A stretch of 64,000 nucleotides of DNA from Cruorifilaria tuberocauda (Eukaryota; Nematoda; Chromadorea; Rhabditida; Onchocercidae): positions 1-64,000 of the forward strand of contig JABVXU010000114.1 of the NCBI GenBank assembly GCA_013365365.1. Reading direction: 5' to 3'. The number at the start of each line of letters is the position of its first letter. Positions within the stretch are counted from its first letter, which is position 1. The translations under genes and the position numbers were made by a program. Below are positions 11,968-25,400 of the stretch, piece by piece. The notes beneath the pieces are model-generated. The model had not been told where the DNA came from. It saw only the letters and a program-made list of their open reading frames with translations, and did no database searches.

Positions 11968-14719
11968 AAAGAGAACTATTAAACTGATGTTGGACATCAA
12001 TATTATTCTATACAATAATAAATTGAAATTAAAAAACATAATACATAAATTGTTAGAGCAACAATGCTAAAGAACAACAAGTAAAATGGATTGTAACATC
12101 CTATGAGTAGCTTTTCAAATTGTATATAAAGAAGAGGAATGATATTTTTCCTAATTATGTTTGGACGTGAAAAAATGCCCATGGGAAGATTTTTATACGA
12201 AAAGCAATTATTTCAAAGTCTGAGAAGTAATTACCATTTAGAAATTTTCTGCTTATCAATTCTAACGAGATAGAATTCTCACTGATTGGTTTTTAAAAGG
12301 AGAAAGGAAGTAATAGCACGGTAATAAATTGAATCTAAAATCAGATTCAAAATTTTAATAAAATTCCTAGCGAATAAATGAATTTTAACTCAAGCTTTTC
12401 CAAAATTTAAAAATCTAAAATTAGAAATGTGACAGGATGAAATGTCAATAATACAAAGACTTGATGTAAAGTGAATTTATCGATCAAGAATTAAAATCTA
12501 ACTATCAGTATATATTTTAATTTTGGAAGTTCAAGACTGATCAGCAAAGTACACGTGAACAATACGTGAACAACGAGCGTATCCCGTTGAAATAAGTTTT
12601 AAAAGAGAGAAGAAAGAGATTTGAAATAAGATTTTGATAAGAGATGAGAAAAGCACTTCTGTAACAGTTCTTTCCAAATAGCGCCATTGAATTGCGTACA
12701 GAGGCATGGCCTATAGATGCGGCCCATAGCGTTAAATTTAGTTCTTACTATTGTTGTAGTATTCTATCGGCAGGTTATCCGCACATGCAGTTAGTACAGT
12801 TGTTTGTAGTAAGTAGTTAAGTTGGTTTCTTCTTTCATTTTTTATTTTACACAAAATTTCAATGATCATTTGATGGGTTTCGTTGTAATTTTAACGTGAA
12901 CTCATGCACGAGTTGTTATAATTTGCCTAAATGAGAAAATAATGCAACGTGTAAAAGTCTAATCATTCATATAAGTTAGAAGACGTTTCCAAAGTAAATT
13001 GTAATAATGTTTCATGGAAATAATGGCAATCTGCCAACAATAAATCGTATATTTTGTTGCATAAACATATATGTGGCGCATTTCGGCATATAGTAGAAAA
13101 TATATGCATGAGAATTATGATGTTAGTAATTGTTTAGGGATATTTGTTATTGTTTTTTTTTTGACATGTAAGCGTTATAGTAATCCTATACTTAGCTGAT
13201 ATTTTCAAAAAATTGATAAAATATCTGCATTCTCTTTACTTGTATATAGTCGTTGGATTAGTGTTATATTTGTGTAAAGTTTTTTCAGAAATTTCATTTA
13301 TGCATATTTTGATCCTCATCCCTGTTAAATGCGTATGGATGACTGATATAATTTGCATATAGTAGGATATTATGGTAGTACTATGCTTTAGATTTTCCGG
13401 AATTTTCTAATTTATGTAAATTTTGCATCTGTTAAAATTTTCTTTAAATTTCTTTTTCTTTTCTAAATTTCTTATTTAGCTCAGTTTAGAGAGGTGAGTT
13501 ATTGACGCATAGTATTATACTTGATGCATATGTCATACATTGTATTACGCGTACTGTGTTTGTTCACGTGCAATTTGAATGTTTGTATGATATATCGTAC
13601 GATCGTAAGCATATAAATTTGTAAAGTTCGATGAATTTAGAGCGTTGACGTTTTTAGTTTTAAATATAATGTATTTATCATTTACGTGTGATTCAGAAAT
13701 ATTAGTAGTTTAGAAATTTGTTCAGGAACGAAGTGTTATATAATGGCTTAAAAAGATATCCTTTTTTTTATTAAGCAGAGTCTTCTTACATTTAACCTAG
13801 ATATTTTTTAGCGTTAACCCAAAATTTTTAAATATGTAAACTCATTGATAAATGTAAAGATTTTTCAATGTCCCAAAATGGTATGTGATCTGACTCTGTG
13901 ACTCTGTTCGATTCGATAGATCATTTAAGCTGGATGGATCATTGATGTGGGCGCCCGATCTACGGGAGCACTTCTAGAAATCTTGCTTGAAAGGGGCAAT
14001 ATGTTGCTTCCTTAGACCTTGGATGATCTTTATGGACTTGTTAACCTAGATCTTATATCTTTATCTCCAATGCATCTAATGAATTTTCGATACAAAAATG
14101 TGCACCGCTTTTTTGCAATGACTATGCAAGTAATATAAGTCGATTGGATTCAACATAATCGATTTGAATGCTTAATTGAGATAATTTATGTATAAAATAT
14201 GCTAGTTGTATATCTTATATTGTATACTATTCCACAATTCTCGGTAAAGTCTTTAATACAATTACAAAGATTTCTCCTGTGCAGACATATTGCTTCAAAT
14301 ATCATATGCTATAAAACTTGAGGGGATTTTGTTCCGTAAAATTGGTTTTGTGTTTTTTGATATTGATTTATAGTTATAGAAAGTAGTAGTGTAGTAAGTA
14401 ATGTGTATGCCATTAGGTTATAGGTAAACAAAACTATCTTTCTATCAGTGTATTTTATTGAAATTATATTGTATAGATGCCTTTTATGAAGTTTGTTTTT
14501 GTTTTCAATTAAATTTTCTCAGATTTCTATAGTAAGGCAACATTTTTAATTGAGGCACCACAGAGTCAGAATCAAAAGTATTTTTGCAAAGGCGAAAATT
14601 TATCTCTCGCAGTAACTTTTAATTTTATTTTGATAATACCTCGAATAAAACAGTCATCGTTTTAGATTCTATTCAGCTGCTGTTGATTTTGATAAGACGC
14701 TATTATTATTGTTTCACAA
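11968..14719. other. Upstream region of cgh-1, probable promoter and 5' UTR intron
   Basis: No coding exon is visible in these 2.7 kb. A less AT-rich patch at about 12660-12840 ends in a textbook donor (GTAAGTAG at 12809). The next strong acceptor toward cgh-1 is CTATTCAG at 14676, 43 nt before the start codon. This suggests a non-coding first exon and a long first intron. A second patch of higher GC content lies near 13940-14040. Confidence 0.4.
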
Positions 14720-17527
14720 ATGACCAACAAGTCGGAATCACAAAATGATCAGTCCTGGAAGGAAAATCTTAACCTGCCAGCTAAAGATCTGCGTTTCAAG
14801 ACAACGGTTGGCATGTTTTTGCTGCTGAAGATATTGCTTTCCATTTTCTTATAGATTCTGCTAAGTTTTGAATATGAGGGATATTTTTAGGATGTGACGG
14901 ATACAAAAGGTATTGAATTTGAGGATTTTTGCTTGAAGCGACCATTATTGATGGGAATTTTTGAAAAAGGTTGGGAAAAACCAAGTCCTATACAGGAAGC
15001 ATCCATTTCAATTGCATTATCAGGTAACCTGCTATTTAAAGAAGATTCCTCGAGATCTTTTTTCAGAATTTTTAGAAATCTATTTGCTGTAGAAAAATTT
15101 AATAAGAAAAGGAGTAAGGAAAAGCCAATCCCGATTTGGTTTTTTGTAAAGCAATGCAGAAACTTCAGCTTTTGAGAGTTTGTTGCATTTTGGAACAATT
15201 TTTTGAGTTAAATAAAAAAATTTAGGTCAGGATATATTGGCACGTGCGAAGAACGGTACAGGTAAAACAGGTGCCTATTGTATCCCTTGTATTGACAAAG
15301 TCGATGTAGACAAAAAATATCCGCAGTCATTAATCATTGTGCCGACCAGAGAACTAGCCTTCCAAACCTCAAATATTTGCGTTGACTTGAGCAAACACCT
15401 AAATTTGAAGGTTAAATTTTAAAGTAATTTTCAAGAAATTCACTAAAGTAATTGTCTGAAGGATTGGCGTTTTGTCAAAAATGGAAAAGTATGATGAGAA
15501 AACTTCTCTGTTAAAGTTTTTTATTTATGCTGATGTTTTTCGCATATGAACATTACGTTTACTTCAGGTAATGGTTACTACGGGAGGTACAGAACTTCGT
15601 AATGATATCATGCGTTTGAATGGTACTGTTCATATCATTGTGGCAACTCCCGGCCGTATTCTTGACCTTATGGATAAAGTATGGTATACTTCTTTAGCTG
15701 AAGAAAATTTTAAGAAAAGCTTTCAGAATCCGGTCAATCTTGAAATTTCAGAAATTCTGACACGATTGTTAAATCATCTAACTTAAGTCAGATTGAGGAG
15801 TTATACCAAAAATTATATTGATGACATGATCGCCATCATTCCTGTTGAGATGAGCTTATTTTTAATGATAGAATATTTGTTATTCGCAGTAATAATTTCC
15901 AAGCAAATCGGCGTTTGGTTAGAATTGAAACTTAACATCTATCATTGTGTGTCCAGGAGGAGAGATACCTCTCATAGCTTTGGTATTATTTGATGGTTTT
16001 GGCATTGTTCACAGTCAAAAAGTGTATAAATAAATTATCATTTCAGAACGTCGCTGATATGTCGCATTGCACAACGCTGGTTTTGGATGAAGCTGACAAG
16101 CTTCTCTCTCAAGATTTTCAAGGTATTTTAGATCGTGTCATCAAATTTCTTCCACCTGATCGACAGATCATGCTTTATTCGGCAACATTCCCATTGACGG
16201 TAGCAACATTTATGCAGAAACATATGAGAAACCCATATGAAATTAATCTGATGGAAGAATTGACACTTGTCGGTGTTACACAATATTATGCCTATGTTCA
16301 AGAAAAGCAGAAAGTTCATTGCCTGAATACATTGTTTCGCAAGGTTTATTGAATTTTTATCTATTTTGAGCTATATTTAAAATTTTAGTGAGCATGTAAA
16401 ATGGTAGCGACATTTATGAGATTTACTCTATTTGAATTGACACACTATTACACATCTTCTGAATTCAGTGAGTTAACTTGTTTATGTTCGATTTTAATTT
16501 TATAGCCACATGAGTTAACATAAACAAATATATATTATTAGTTTATATATATTAATTATTATTAGTTTATTTTTTAAAATTTCAGTTTCATCGTTTATGT
16601 TTTCCAGCTTCAAATCAACCAATCCATAATTTTTTGTAATTCAACACAACGTGTGGAACTTTTGGCGAAGAAAATCACAGAAATAGGCTATTCATGCTAT
16701 TACATCCATTCACGCATGGCACAAGGCCATCGTAATCGGGTTTTTCATGATTTTCGCAAAGGAGCTTGTCGCAACTTGGTTTGCTCTGATTTGCTTACTA
16801 GAGGTATCGATATTCAGGCCGTGAATGTAGTCATCAATTTTGATTTCCCGCGCAATGCCGAAACATACCTACATCGTATTGGCCGGTATTTATTTTGCTA
16901 GTTTTTGATTTTCTTAATGTTTGTTTTTAGCAGAGATTTCGATATCATGTTAACTGACCTGTGTACAAGTTTAGTCCTTCTTTCAGAGTTGTTTCTTTTA
17001 TGGTTTTTGAATATCACTTTAACTCATCTAAATGAAGTAGCAGAATCAGTTGTTTGTTACTAAACTAGATAATTCCTATTTCATTAAGTATATTTTAAAA
17101 AAATTGTTTTTTATATAAGGATGAGTTCAAATGATGTGTTTTCAGTTCGGGTCGGTTTGGACATCTTGGCATTGCGATCAACCTTATTACTTATGAAGAT
17201 CGTTTTACTCTTCGACGTATCGAAGCTGAACTAAGGACTCGCATTGCTCCAATTCCAAAGGTTCATTCTTTATTATGTTCCCAAACATTTTTTTAAGTTT
17301 TTGATCATTAACCAACATTTCGTTTGTTTTTCCTTCCAAAAAATGATCATTCCAAGATTTCTGTTTTAAATTAATTAATATAAAGAAATTTGTTTTCTCA
17401 ACGGTTGTAAATTAAGCAGAGTTGCCGTTTTCAGTCGGTTGATCCGAAACTGTATGTGGCCGAATACCAGATCGTTGACGAGAATGGTAGCGAAATGGTT
17501 GGATCTTCCAAGGAAACGGCTGCGTAG
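14720..17527 (+). CDS. cgh-1: DEAD-box RNA helicase CGH-1/DDX6/Dhh1
   Basis: Eight exons: 14720-14806, 14891-15023, 15226-15410, 15568-15678, 16047-16343, 16608-16885, 17146-17260 and 17435-17527. They total 1299 nt (432 residues), nearly the length of C. elegans CGH-1. The RecA-like motifs are intact and in order: Q motif (GWEKPSPIQ), motif I (AKNGTGKT), Ia (PTRELA), GG, Ib (TPGR), DEAD (VLDEADKLL), SAT, and the C-terminal [15 protein letters not shown] and HRIGRSGRFGH. The family is an ATP-dependent mRNP remodeller that represses translation and promotes decapping in P bodies. In worms it protects stored maternal mRNA in germ granules. The very high identity across both domains makes the orthology firm. 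Confidence 0.97.
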
Positions 17528-18486
17528 TCGGTAAATAGAAATTTTTTTGTCGGTTTTTTCAAAAGAAGTAGAGAAGCAAGTTTTAATCTCAGTAATTTAG
17601 TAACTGATTTCATTTGTAAAAAATGCCAAAAAAAACGAGCTGCCAATTTCAACGAAAGACAATTGATCAATAACTAGTTTTGAGTTACTTATATGCCTAT
17701 ATTTGAATACTTTGGAAATTGAAGAAAAACAACTGGAAAAAAATAATGTTAAGATAATGCTAAAGTGACTTTCTTTTGATGAACAGTTTTTGAACTGAAG
17801 TCATACCATGTGAAATTTACCTATTTCAGGTTTCGTGAAGGTGCTGCGCTTCTCTCGTTTTTATTTTGATCTCTTTATTTTCGATTTATTGTATTGTTTT
17901 TTATAATTGCTATATGTAAGTTCTTTCTTTATTCATTTATTTTCGATTTCTATATTTGTCAATGTAACACGTTTCTTAAATTTAAATATTAGAAAATGAG
18001 TTCATATGTGAAAAACCGTTGGTTACAAATCCTGGTAGGAAAGTAAGTTGCTCACCAAAAGTTCCTTTTCATTCTACCTAGAAATAGTGCTACCAGTTAA
18101 CTATCAGTTTCGGTGGATCTACATCTATTCTTAAAAATAAATGTTTAATTGATGAGATTAAGTATCTTAGCGTTACCTTGTGTTTGATCCTCGATAGTTA
18201 TACGAATATTTGTTTTTCAGGTTCATATTTGAGTCATAACTGGACTCGTTTTAAGCGTGAAAACCGGTCGTATGTGCATATAGTTTTGTTTTAAATGTTT
18301 TTTTTTGAATTTTAGCCTATCTAATATTTTGTTTTTGATTCCATGATTTTACTCGTTTAATTTCTGTTAATCACGATGTTCATCATCATGTTTTAATTAC
18401 ACACATTAGTTTATTATATTTGATGACTTCGGGTGCTATTTTTTTGATATCAAATTTCTTTTCCTTAAAAATACGACGAAACATTT

Positions 18487-18536
18487 TATGCCCTCAATCC
18501 TTCCTCTAAATAGCTTTTCAGCCGTTGAGGGCGATA
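18487..18536. other. Short stem-loop with 11 bp stem
   Basis: GCCCTCAA (18490-18497) pairs with TTGAGGGC (18525-18532). Three further A/T pairs sit outside a one-base bulge, and the loop is 27 nt. The GC-rich stem stands out in AT-rich flanks. The stem is too short for an ordinary microRNA precursor, and the function, if any, is unknown. Confidence 0.4.
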
Positions 18537-19806
18537 TAATATGTAAAAGGCCTGAAAAATTGTAATTTAAAAAAAAATTGACTTAATTACATTTTTAAAG
18601 GTGTATAAAGTCTTTATTTTATATAGTAGCCTTTTTGATCGCCTCAGTGCAACACGTTTTAACAAATATGAACAGCACAAAAACAAGAACCAATCTTCCA
18701 GAATGCTTCCATGTTCTGGTGAGTGATTTTTTTGCTTTATTTACTAATTTATGTTCAACTACGATTCAATTTGGTATGCTTAGAAATTGCTGCGGAAGTT
18801 CATTAAATGTTTTTTGCTGCTTGTATATGTTTCATGCGTTTTGGTGTTACTGCCTTTCAGTTATGTATATGCTTTTTCAGGTTGTTTGGTTATGTTTTGT
18901 GCTGTGAATGCCGTGAGCCGTTTACCATCCCCGGCTCTTGTCAAATAGTTTTCTTAATCATACGGCATTTTCCATTTTATATTTTTACTTCATTGTTTCT
19001 TAATTGTTCAGTGTTAAATTAGGTATGTAATCGCACTATTAGAGAACCATTTATTCATTGAAGTGGTGAATATTGATAATGATTCTATCACTTTATTTAA
19101 TTACCTCTTTCATTTAAGTGGTTGGTCTAGGTGGTTCGGTTTAGGCAGAAGAGAGAATCAGTGACATCCAATATACTACAGTAACTGTTTTGTCAGTCAA
19201 ATTAAAAAGCAAAGATTGAAATTTTCGTTGAATCCTGAGTTTTTTTTGGAAAGAACCGTTTTGTTTTTTTGTTTCTTGTTCCACTATTAAGCCGTTAGTC
19301 CCCGTATCCGTTTATCACGGTTTTACGAAAATGAGCTTACAAAATTTTTACCGGCATCTTACGTGGAAATCTGTCTCATTAGGTATGATTTTAAATTCAG
19401 AAGTCTCTATTGTTTGCCCTTTTCCTTTCATTCCATCACCAATCTTCCACATGTTTGTATCGTAATTTTTCAGTTCTTTTTGTATCCCCTTCTTTACTTT
19501 TCCACGGTTGTCGTCTGAATCGAAATTAAGTATTTCTGAATTGCATGAGTTTCTCTTTTTCTTACATTGTTCTCTTCGATTTGATTATGAACCTCGCTTT
19601 GTTCAAGTAATGTATTCATCACTGATGAAAAATTAAGGTTAAAAAAAATGTAGCGCCTGCATTCATTCACAGTTTTTTTGTAAGTGTTTGATGGTAACAA
19701 ATAAATTATGCGCTACAGTCGTCTACAACCATTCCATCGATCTACAGCTGTTATGCATACATAAGGTCAGATCGGCAGGGACTACGATTCATCGGGGTGA
19801 TTTGGT

Positions 19807-19880
19807 TGTCGTACGATTGTCGTACAATGTCTAACATTGTCGTACGATCTCATGATGCTCAATGCTCACGATCTCATGAG
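19807..19880. repeat. Cluster of TGTCGTAC repeats
   Basis: TGTCGTAC occurs three times at 19807, 19818 and 19838, with CGTACG palindromes. It is followed by two copies of GATCTCATGA near 19846 and 19870. No coding potential is visible. It lies just downstream of the FAM136A stop codon. Confidence 0.6.
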
Positions 19881-20191
19881 AAAATGATTGATTTCTTTAA
19901 AAGTGTGGGAGCGTCAAGGTTGAAGAGATAAAAAGAACGAAAAAAGCCTAATTGACAGATGAAGTTAAATATGCTATCCAAACATCTACTTCGCTTCTAA
20001 ATAAGTTGAGGGGTTTAGAACCCAAAAACGGATAAAGAAATATATCAAAAGATTATATCAGAAGCTGTACGACACTGGATTGGCCTTATTCAAAGGCATT
20101 TTTATGCCTACCATTAACTTTATAGTTTATGGAAACCGTTATAGAACATATTGAGCAATTAGAGAACAAAACAACAAGCGAAAATGGGATT

Positions 20192-21676
20192 TTACTTCAA
20201 AAATTTTTGATAGGAATCAATTAATCGTTTCCGGATATTCGGCAGCAGTTTGATGTGATCATCAACACAGGAACATGCACAACTGGAATGGGTATTAATG
20301 TTTCGCGAGACTGTTATTGCTAGAGAGAAGAAGCAGAAATTTGAGAACTAAAAAAACTTAGCAAAATTAAATGGTTTTGCGAAAAAAAAATTGATTACAT
20401 AATCAGTAAATGATTTTTCGCTCAAGAAGTGGAAGACAGGAATTGATTACTTTAAAAGTTGTTTATCGAATTCCTTGGTTTGAACTTCAGTATACTTTAC
20501 GGGATCTGGGCCAAATTTCTGCTTTGCTTTATCAAAACATGTCATTCCACAACGATTCAATTGTTCCTTAAAATGGATTGTAATTCTTTTTCATTAATAA
20601 TCCTGGGATAATTAGAACTAAAAACATCGTTTGAGTCACATACTTCTTTTTTTAAAGAATAAATTAGTTTAAAAACAAAACGCTATATCATTTCCCTCTC
20701 TTTCACCCTCATTTTGAAGACTTTCGTTCCATTTCTTCGGATTTCCGTAAGTCTTCTTATAATGACGTCGAAACTTCCAATATTTACATATCAAGATTAT
20801 CCAATTTGTAGTGCCTGAACTAACGTGTTCTAGCAACTTAGTACTATTACCTGCAAATCGTCAAGTTCTTTTTGCAAAATACTAGTTGCATTTTTGATAG
20901 GTTTATTGCAACTTTGAACACAGGTCTCCACAATATCTCGATTCGTACTCATATCGTAGCAATCTGATGAGCAAACGAACATTTTCTTATGTATTCCTCT
21001 CAAATAACTGAAAGAAAAAGTTTTTTTCGTTTAAATTTAAATTCCTAAGAGCACTACAAGAATAAATAATAGCGTCCATTTCAAAAGAAATTCGAAAGAG
21101 TTCGAATTTCAGTCCATTTTAGATTAGTAAATAATGGATTTCCTAGCAAGCTTTATCATGCTCAAGTGAAATTTAGAAGGAATCTTCTTTAAATACAAGA
21201 AAATTTGATTGGATTCTTTAAAAACTTTGTTTTGATCTGATAATTTTTGAAAGTTTCGTTTTTACTAAACATACAAACATATGAACCTTTCTGCAAAACA
21301 TGTAAATGTGCAGGAATTCTCACCAAAGGATTACCATGAATATTTGAATAATATAGATAATCACGTTGTACTGAAACTTTTCTTAAAAGTAGAATAGATG
21401 TAGACATTTCATAACATGTCTGGAGATTTGAAGACAATAAAGGTTTTTACATGTTAATTTGAAAGTAATTTTTTTCATTTGTAATGCAATGGAATGTTTT
21501 TCAATATTTCATTACATGATATTAGATATATGAGATATATTATCACATAAGTTAAAGCATTAATGTATAAATGATTTTAATAAACATATAATATAATGGT
21601 GAATATTTTACCCTTGATCGATTTCATCAATTAATGCATCTACTGCTTCTTTCATACGTTTCTCTGGCAAATTCAT
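20192..21676 (-). CDS. FAM136A: FAM136A homologue, twin CX3C intermembrane-space protein
   Basis: Four short exons on the minus strand, 21676-21612, 21007-20851, 20566-20451 and 20282-20192, join to 429 nt (142 residues), the family's size. The protein has repeated CX3C pairs: Cys34/38, Cys51/55, Cys80/84 and Cys114/118 (with an extra Cys116). Between them lie the family segments KKMFVCSSDCYD, CNKPIKNAT, CFDKAKQKFG and CVDDHIKLLP. The human protein is a small mitochondrial intermembrane-space protein and the CX3C pairs are expected to form disulfides there. The gene is easily missed because every exon is under 160 nt. If the exon-3 donor is ignored the frame runs into a TAA at 20447, so the fourth exon supplies the last conserved cysteine pair. 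Confidence 0.87.
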
Positions 21677-22424
21677 TACGTCAAAATCTACACGTACGTA
21701 CACGTATGATTCGTGGAAAGTTCTATAGGGATATCAGCCTGAAAGATTTATGCTACAATAGCATTATACAACGGATATGTTTGATAATAATATATAACAT
21801 TTATGATGATTAATCAAAATACAGAAAAGTAGGAAGAAGTTAGAGAGAAGTAATTACGGGCCGTTAAAATTCGAGTTTTTGGATTTCGTTATCATTCCAA
21901 AATCAACATTTTTGATGTTTAGCTGGAGCTGTTATTGGTTTCGTTCTTTGCAGGATTTTCATTTTGGAATTTCCGGAATTTTGAAACATAGAATTATTTG
22001 AGTCGATTTAATATGAACAAATAAGAAATTACAATTAAAACTGCTATTTCACGAAAAGATTTATTGGAAATGAAAATGAATGACTTGAAAGCTCCATTAT
22101 CAAACGAAGAGGAAGTAAAAGTAATCATTGCAATAATTCTCAAATCGTCATAAAAGTGTTAGGATGGAATTAGTATGAGTAAGAAAATTTCTGAAGCAAA
22201 TGTCTGATGTATGAAGAACTTCACGCATATAGCTGCATTAGCTGTGCAGCTGGTAGTCTGTGTGTGTGCATCTTTACATAAATACAGGTTTAGCTAAAAT
22301 GATATACGAAAATATTTCGTCTTTAGAGAAATCTATTTTCTATTTCTAAAATCAAATTTTATGAGTATCTCTTACCTCTGAAATATCGAAAATATTTTAA
22401 ATACTTTTTTTTAAGGATACAGCG
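21677..22424. promoter_or_regulatory. Bidirectional promoter region between FAM136A and kanadaptin
   Basis: The two divergent start codons are 748 bp apart and no other gene lies between them. I see no obvious TATA box. A TTTTTTAAG acceptor lies 9 nt before the kanadaptin start. A CGTACGTACACGTACG-like alternating motif near 21690-21710 lies in the FAM136A 5' leader. Confidence 0.5.
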
Positions 22425-25400
22425 ATGGATGTTAGTGTACCAACAATATCCATAAGTCAACCTAATTTGGAATATGTTCCACCGCCATTTGCTGTTGAAC
22501 CATCGAACGACATGCATTACGGCTTTGAAGTTATTAAAAATGGTTCCATAATTGATAGAGTGAATTTCGAAAGACGGAAAGCTGGAACATTTGTAGTCAT
22601 TGGTCGATTGCCATCGTGTGATATACAACTGGAGCATCCAACTATTTCAAGGTATTTTCGTACAAATTCATTTCTCTCCGTAGACTTATAATAAAGACAC
22701 TTGATTATCTTACATTTATGGTTTAATTTCTCTAATATTAGAAAAATATTTTTTTATTTCAATACTATTTTATTTGAACGTAATAAATGTTTGTAATGGA
22801 ATATTCAGGCTGAGTTTTCCAAGCTTTAATTTTGAAAGATATTTTACGAGTTTACATTTTTACGTCTGTTGGTAACTTGTAGGCATCATTGCATACTTCA
22901 ATACGGGGATGATTTAATGAATCGAACTGGTAGAGGATGGCATATTTATGATTTGGGTAGCACGCATGGTACCAAACTAAATAAAAAGAGGATTCCACCG
23001 AAGCAGTTCATCCGAATACGCGTTGGACATGTTATGCAATTTGGAGGCGTGCTTTATTTTTTTCTTTTAAGAACTGTTGAAATATAATTTAAACAATGAC
23101 TTATGCTTAATGGTTTTTCTTCAAGAAAGTGAAATATAAACTGTATTTTAAGGCTGATGACAACTCAACTTCATTTAGAGTTGTTCGACTTGGAAATCCA
23201 ATTTTTTCCTTCATTCAAGTAGAATTTTTTTTAAGGAAGTAGCAGAATTATGACTTTATTTGGTCCGAACTCGGATACTGAGGACGAATGGGAATATTCT
23301 CCAACAGAAATGAAGCGATTGATTGAGCAGAAGAAAATTTATGATAAAATACAAAGAGAGAAGGAGGAGGCATCAAAAAGCGAGGAACAGAATGTTGGCA
23401 TTATGTGGGGAATGGGTTCGTTTTCTTCTTTTCCCGAAAGTTAAAAACTCTCATATTGTTTTTAGTGCAATTCCATTTATATTTCGTCCATATCCAGAGA
23501 TGTAAAAAACTGAACAGAAATTAGGTCTCATTCTTTTGAATTGCTAATAGATGAAAGTTAGATAGGGATATATTTTTAAGAAAGCACTTAAATAATTATT
23601 AATTCTATGTGCTATTTCTTTTCAAATTATGTCATTTCAGATTATGACGAAGAACTGGCATATGCTCAAGCACATGAAGGAGACGATATCCAAAATCGCG
23701 AAGAAAGATATCGTGATGATCCATTAAAAGTGTTATCACGGTTTTTTGAAAGAGAAGGCTTCGACATGGAATTTGCTTATGAAGAAACAGGGACAGGACA
23801 TAACCACAAATGGATATGTTCCATTGAGTCGGTTTATATTTATTTCAGTTTTAAATTAACTCTGAAATAATGGCTGGTTTTTTTTGTTTTGATAAGATCA
23901 TAACGTTTGTTGTTCAGATTACCTGTGGATACAGCAGCTGGTCAGTCATTATCTGCATCAGCGGTTTGTAGTGGGAGCAAAAAAGAAGTTCAGATGCTGT
24001 GTGCTTTCAATGCTTGCAAAGTCTTAGGTAGATATTTCAGATATTTTAAAACTTTGAATCTTAGAAGGGAAATTTTTATCTGTGATTCGCGTCATCTAAT
24101 TTTATGTTTTATTTAATGCAGTGTTTTAAGACTTTTCAAAAAGTCATTCTCTATATAAAATCCTCTTTATTTTATAACAGACGTACATAATCTTCTGTTC
24201 CGATCGAACGAAGCTAGAAAGCGGGCAAAAAATCTAGTAGATAACGATTATTACGATTCTGATGAAGACACATATTTCGACCGGACCGGTCAAATTGAAA
24301 AAAATCGTGAAAAGCGGCGGCAGCGTGCTTTGGTTAGTTTTATTTTGTTGTTTCCTTCTTTCAATATTTTATTTGTCGTTTTCATGAAAAAACAAGAAAA
24401 ATTTTATTTGATCGCAATCTTAAATATTTTCTTTGTTGTCTTTTGGAAGAGAAATTTTTACTTTAGGGTGCAAAAGGTGAATCAACAACAGAAATAGAAA
24501 CTTTTGAAACTTTGACGAAAAAAATTGCTTTAACAAGTAAAGAATTGTGTGATGTCGAGTCTCAGCTAGCTGCGATTTCCAAAGAAAAAAGGGAGAAGAA
24601 AGATGATGAAAAAGATGGTGATAGTCTCGATGAATTCTGCAAACGACTGGGACATTTTAGCAGCGAGAAAGATAGTTTGGCCGTAAGTTTGGTTTTTATT
24701 GTATTTTTAATCCTTTTTTAAAACTGGATTTTAATACTACTTAGTATTTATTTCACAAGTATTTACTTCACAACATGAATTAAACATTTTTTAAACGAGT
24801 CAGCATAGCTTCATCTTTATCAGCCTAAAACGTATAGTGTACTTTCGAGATGCATAAACTCTTTATTAAATTTCATCGTATGCATCCGGGAGAAATATTC
24901 ATTTACAGGTGAAAATGGAAAAATCAGTTTTACGACATCGTCTTGTAACTTTAAAGCATGAGAAAGAACGACTCGAAAAATTGGCCAAAATAGCAAAACC
25001 AGTAGAGCTTCCAACATTGAAAGTATCAACAAATCAGGTGCAAATTGTTTTTTAGAATTAGATTTTTGATTTTGTCAGTCAACAATACCTTCTTCTTCTC
25101 AGGACAAGTAATACTGAGGATTTTAATTGTCACCTAGCTTTTGGAAATTATACTTAAATTCTCAGGATGGCAAACGTGCTATGGGTTCTTTGTCGGCAGC
25201 AACAATGAAGAGGTTAATGAAAGTACGACAAGTTAAAAGGTCACTTCCGGAAGAGAAAGAACCATTAGGAATGGAATTACCATCGGATTCATTCATCAAA
25301 GAAACCGCCGATAAGCAACCTTTCATAGCGGAGGTTGAAGATGATGAAAAATCATTTAATAGTTCTGATAATACCGCATTTGACGTTAAACCGAGAGATT

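Larger units (their letters stand above)
17528..20191. other. Region downstream of cgh-1 without a supported gene
   Basis: The first part is the cgh-1 3' UTR; an AATAAA is present at 18136-18141. The remainder has only short open frames. A few exon-like snippets with GT donors occur (near 18000-18050 and 18660-18720), but no consistent frame continues across them. A small hairpin (18487-18536) and a cluster of TGTCGTAC motifs (19807-19845) are noted separately. Confidence 0.5.

Noticed and set aside
13895..13930. T-loop-like GTTCGATTC suggesting a tRNA
   Set aside because: The flanking bases do not pair as a T-arm and no acceptor, D or anticodon stems can be drawn.
18635..19022. Plus-strand hydrophobic cysteine-rich open frames downstream of cgh-1
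   Set aside because: Two overlapping frames of T-rich sequence with no consistent splice phase, start context or family match.
20040..20340. Plus-strand fragments resembling a retrotransposon Gag remnant
   Set aside because: They are antisense to the last exon of FAM136A, which fits a known family in frame; the plus-strand reading is full of stops.
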